From NCBI RefSeq assembly GCF_018916875.1, contig NZ_JAHLNO010000017.1:1-64000 (forward strand): a stretch of 64,000 nt of DNA. Direction: 5' to 3'. Position 1 is the stretch's first letter. Each line of letters opens with the position of its first letter. The DNA comes from Virgibacillus proomii. Its GTDB lineage: Bacteria; Bacillota; Bacilli; Bacillales; Amphibacillaceae. Of the stretch, positions 63,720 through 64,000 are shown piece after piece. Made by a program: the position numbers and the translations under genes. Below the pieces are notes generated by a model. The model saw only the letters and a list, made by a program, of their open reading frames with translations. It searched no databases and was not told the DNA's origin.

Positions 63720-64000
63720 ATGCCTAGACAGAAAAATGATCTACCAATTACTCCGTGTATTCTGGATCATCTAAAAGAAGCGATACTACTAACAGATCAA
63801 AACGGTATCATTGTAACCGGCAATCCATCTGCTTATAAATTATTAGATACAGAATGTGCTGTGAATAAGCGAATCGATGAATTTATAGATATGTCGTTTG
63901 ATGCATTTGAGGAAATACATCAGCTTGTTGAACTGTATAAAAACAAAGGTACGTTTATCGAATTAAAAGGAATCAAGGTTGACGAGACGTATTACTGTTT
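63720..64000 (+). CDS. PAS-domain protein (5' part)
   Basis: The frame runs off the window after 93 codons. It starts MPRQKNDLPITPCILDHLKE and then AILLTDQNGIIVTGNPSAYKLLD, a PAS domain start, with GTFIELKGIKVDETYYC following. GGGGG lies before the ATG. Such N-termini are found in sensor kinases and in sigma-54-dependent activators; which one cannot be told. Confidence 0.65.
   Translation, partial: MPRQKNDLPITPCILDHLKEAILLTDQNGIIVTGNPSAYKLLDTECAVNKRIDEFIDMSFDAFEEIHQLVELYKNKGTFIELKGIKVDETYYC

Overview
The window comes from a low-GC, endospore-forming member of the Bacillaceae, most like Oceanobacillus, Virgibacillus or Lentibacillus. The evidence is AT-rich codon use, strong AGGAGG-type ribosome binding sites, SpoVA, YhcN/YlaJ and dipicolinate-synthase genes, SbcCD, UvrX, YwpF, NfrA and KtrB homologues, and a PyrR attenuator. 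The species assignment is inference.

Positions 1-1376 hold the 3' end of an unidentified gene, a small unknown gene, and a decayed fragment. The layout (cut gene, small gene, fragment) resembles a toxin/immunity locus, but I cannot name the families. Positions 1377-11496 are the most notable part: one tightly overlapping operon for a type III-D variant CRISPR effector. Its gene order is Cas6, a stand-alone DUF6602-like protein, a DUF6602-like/Cas10 fusion, a Cas7-Cas5-Cas11 fusion, a double Cas7, Csx19 and an insertion-bearing Cas7. This matches the fused 'III-Dv' architecture known from Synechocystis. I see no CRISPR array, no cas1/cas2 and no CARF effector. The tandem DUF6602-like (PD-(D/E)XK-type) proteins, one fused to Cas10 with an internal translation start left at the joint, are the best candidate for something undescribed.

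Positions 12-63 kb are ordinary chromosomal genes. They include butanediol dehydrogenase, CoA-disulfide reductase, an MFS transporter, a DUF2268 protease, a methyltransferase, an omega-aminotransferase, SbcD/SbcC, an orphan dipicolinate synthase A, an aldo/keto reductase, SOS polymerase UvrX with a perfect LexA box, a PBP4-type carboxypeptidase, a Na+/H+ antiporter and a uracil permease with PyrR attenuator. Further on are NDH-2, a VanW protein, YceI, a CstA/cory-CC-star/ArsA-like group, a quinone-oxidoreductase-like protein and a dicarboxylate symporter. At 55-59.4 kb lies a sporulation operon read leftward: DUF1657, YhcN/YlaJ lipoprotein, SpoVAC, SpoVAD, SpoVAEb, DUF1657 and a DUF421-DUF1657 protein. 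This is the content of the mobile spoVA(2mob) heat-resistance operon including 2Duf, and it has a consensus sigma-G promoter. The window ends with NfrA, YwpF, KtrB and the start of a PAS-domain protein.

Two features run throughout. There are many decayed genes: a DAACS symporter, PucR regulator, GltS symporter, ThiT, an acyl-CoA ligase fragment and an IS3-type remnant. At least four families of intergenic repeats (called A to D here), plus MITE-like elements with TGTTCAAAAA terminal inverted repeats, fill most of the long gaps and sit inside the spoVA operon.
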